A stretch of 64,000 nt of DNA, taken from positions 595,892 through 659,891 of the forward strand of contig CAJNDS010000280.1 of NCBI GenBank assembly GCA_905221605.1. The letters run 5' to 3'. Of this stretch, positions 62,564 through 64,000 are shown one piece after another. Origin of the DNA: Symbiodinium natans. Its lineage: Eukaryota > Sar > Dinophyceae > Suessiales > Symbiodiniaceae. The notes under the pieces were generated by a model. It was given only the letters and a program-made list of their open reading frames with translations, ran no database searches and had not been told where the DNA came from. The translations under genes and the position numbers were made by a program. The number at the start of each line of letters is the position of its first letter. Within the stretch, counting starts at the first letter, position 1.

Positions 62564-64000
62564 ACCATCTCGTTTTGCTTGTCCTGCAAGTGCATCCGCC
62601 ATGTCATTATATTCTTGTCCTGAGTGGCCTTTAACCCAGGTCCATTTGATTGTTGTTCTGGCCTTTAGTAGGGAATAAATACGCTTGGCGGAGTAGACCA
62701 TGGCTTTGTGCCTAGTCGGGCGAAATGCTCCTGTAACCATGCCTTCCACCCACTTACTGTCGAAGCAGAATGTAACTGTGGGAGGGATAGGGTCCATTGA
62801 CAGTAAATACAACGCTGCTTCCATCCATGCGGACAATTCTCCGGTATTGTTACTACCTACCACCGCTCCTAGTGAAAAAGGCGAAGTACCCGTAATTACC
62901 GGTCCCCTGGCTTTGTGCGTGGGGACTCCATTTATTACCGTAACGAAACCCCAACCGGCTGGCGTTGTACTGGTGCATTTACCTCTCGAGCCTGAACCAT
63001 CGGTATAAACTTCTACTGGAGGCGAAGGTTTTGGCGGTGTAGCCTCGGTATCCTCTAGATATAGTGCGTTCCTAAATTCTTTGTTGAACTTCTCGCGCTG
63101 TTGTCTGGTGGCGTTGTACTCCAGGGGGGGGGGTCTGGGTTGCCTCTGCCTACGTGCCCCTAGCCGGACGCTGAGCTCTGTAAGAAGTAGGTAATGATCG
63201 CTTGGAAAACCTGTATTGTGTACAGCTTTTACTGTTCGGATCGTGGGGAGCCATTTCCTAGGGGTAATCAGTCTGTCCAAGCTTTGAAAGCGAACAGGGT
63301 CTATGTGCGGTGTAGCCAGTTTATTGGGAGGGAGGGTATCTAAACCCAGGAACGCTCGAATCTCCGAAACCAGCGAAAGCTGATCCGACTCTGGCAAGGG
63401 GAGCGTGGCAAAACGATCCCACATTTGTAGAAGAATTAGGGGGTCGAGAATGAACTGGTCCCAGTTGTCCGGAGGTGAGAATTTATCCCTGTAGGTGACA
63501 TGTTTGGTCAGGTTGGACTGTTTAAAGGATAAAGCGTCTGCAAATCCGAGGGATTTTAACAAAGAAGTGTAGAATGTGCGGTTGGAGTGCGTTTTAGTGT
63601 TGGCAGCGAGTTTGCCCTTACCGTAGATATGAGGCCCCAAAAAATCCTGCTCAGCAGAAAACCTACCTTGTAACCTGACGTTGTAGTCTCCTACCACGTA
63701 GACCGGCTCAGGTTGTGGAATTGTTGTTAGGATGTCTTCCAGCATGTTCCAGAATGGGGTCTTACGCTCCTCTTCCTGCGATTTGTCGTGTGGGGCATAT
63801 ACCCCAATAATATGAATGGAGCCTGATTTGGATGAGATGATAATCTGTAAGATACGAGAAGTGTGTTGAATGATGTTGCTAACATGAGGAACCATTTTTG
63901 GCGATATAACCGCTGTGACCCCTGACCATTTATCCTTGTTGTTACCATTAACCACAAAAAGGTAGCCCTGACTTTGAAATGAGTAGTATGACTTAGAGTG
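62564..64000 (-). CDS. LINE ORF: EEP endonuclease plus RNase H
   Basis: The frame is open to the window edge (numbering from the GTG at 63955). The endonuclease occupies about residues 1-265: IIGVYAPH, VYVVGDYNVRLQG and the catalytic-type SDHYLLLTELSV. RNase H covers about 312-465 with all four acidic ligands visible: VEVYTDGSGS, NNTGELSAW, FCFDSKWVEG and YNDMADALAG. The endonuclease nicks target DNA; RNase H removes RNA from the hybrid. RNase H lies before the reverse transcriptase, whereas it normally follows it. The frame runs on to 62411 but loses coding character at about 62555. Confidence 0.85.

Larger units (their letters stand above)
60367..64000 (-). mobile_element. LINE (non-LTR retrotransposon), 5' end beyond window
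   Basis: Minus strand, from the window edge to a poly(A) tail at 60367-60376. The coding order is EEP endonuclease, RNase H, linker, reverse transcriptase, C-terminal region. The frames change three times, so the copy is probably inactive. RT motifs (DWRMAFDKV, TGIRQGCPLSPYLF, YADDTLL) resemble LINEs I know from dinoflagellates. Its flank repeats are not of the CTTAAGG type. Confidence 0.9.

Noticed and set aside
1-64000. tRNA, rRNA or spliceosomal RNA genes
   Set aside because: I looked for characteristic conserved blocks and saw none, but without a covariance search this is not a strong negative.

Overview
The window looks like nuclear DNA of a dinoflagellate or close relative. This rests on protein families I recognise as typical of Symbiodinium-type genomes (a GWGATC-containing domain, an ICLNV/YDWEFG domain, an FF-GPW-type transposase, LINE motifs DWRMAFD and GIRQGCPLSP), on apparent GC-AG and GA-AG introns with AG|G acceptors, and on plant-type telomere heptamers (TTTAGGG/CCCTAAA) scattered everywhere. 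No database search was possible, so the assignment is an inference.

Layout. (1) 1-11129: a mosaic of short TTTAGGG/CCCTAAA arrays in alternating orientation, separated by 50-150 bp GC-rich islands. Several islands read as short plus-strand exons (TPR- or PPR-like, some with good splice signals). (2) 11130-40646: a 29.5 kb block that I interpret as one giant hAT-like DNA transposon. Its ends match as 22/23-bp terminal inverted repeats (19 of 22 aligned bases plus one gap). It is flanked by a perfect 8-bp duplication, CTATAAAC, which fits the hAT target pattern nTnnnnAn. It has CAATTG-rich subterminal regions and carries a split transposase gene. Every recognisable gene inside is on the plus strand: transposase N-terminal part, a dual-specificity-phosphatase/ankyrin gene, a 2OG-Fe(II)-dioxygenase-like protein, transposase C-terminal part, a long multi-exon protein with a Zn-ligand-rich front and a Lys-rich tail, and a C5-cytosine DNA methyltransferase. 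Its spacers are filled with other short-period repeats (CTTAAGG, ACTCTAAG, TATATAG) rather than mainly TTTAGGG. (3) 40655-59860: telomere-type mosaic again, with exon-like islands, a TTAGGCC array, a ~60-bp minisatellite and short dispersed repeats. (4) 60367-64000, minus strand: a 5'-incomplete (window edge) LINE with the order endonuclease, RNase H, reverse transcriptase, poly(A), carrying at least three frame breaks.

How the genes may work together: the element seems to combine mobilisation (hAT-like transposase and ends) with a DNA-modifying cargo (cytosine methyltransferase plus a possible DNA or nucleotide dioxygenase) and a signalling-type phosphatase. The joint occurrence inside matched ends is seen in the sequence; any joint function is inferred. 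Several frame breaks and one in-frame TGA suggest that this copy is decaying or contains sequence errors.
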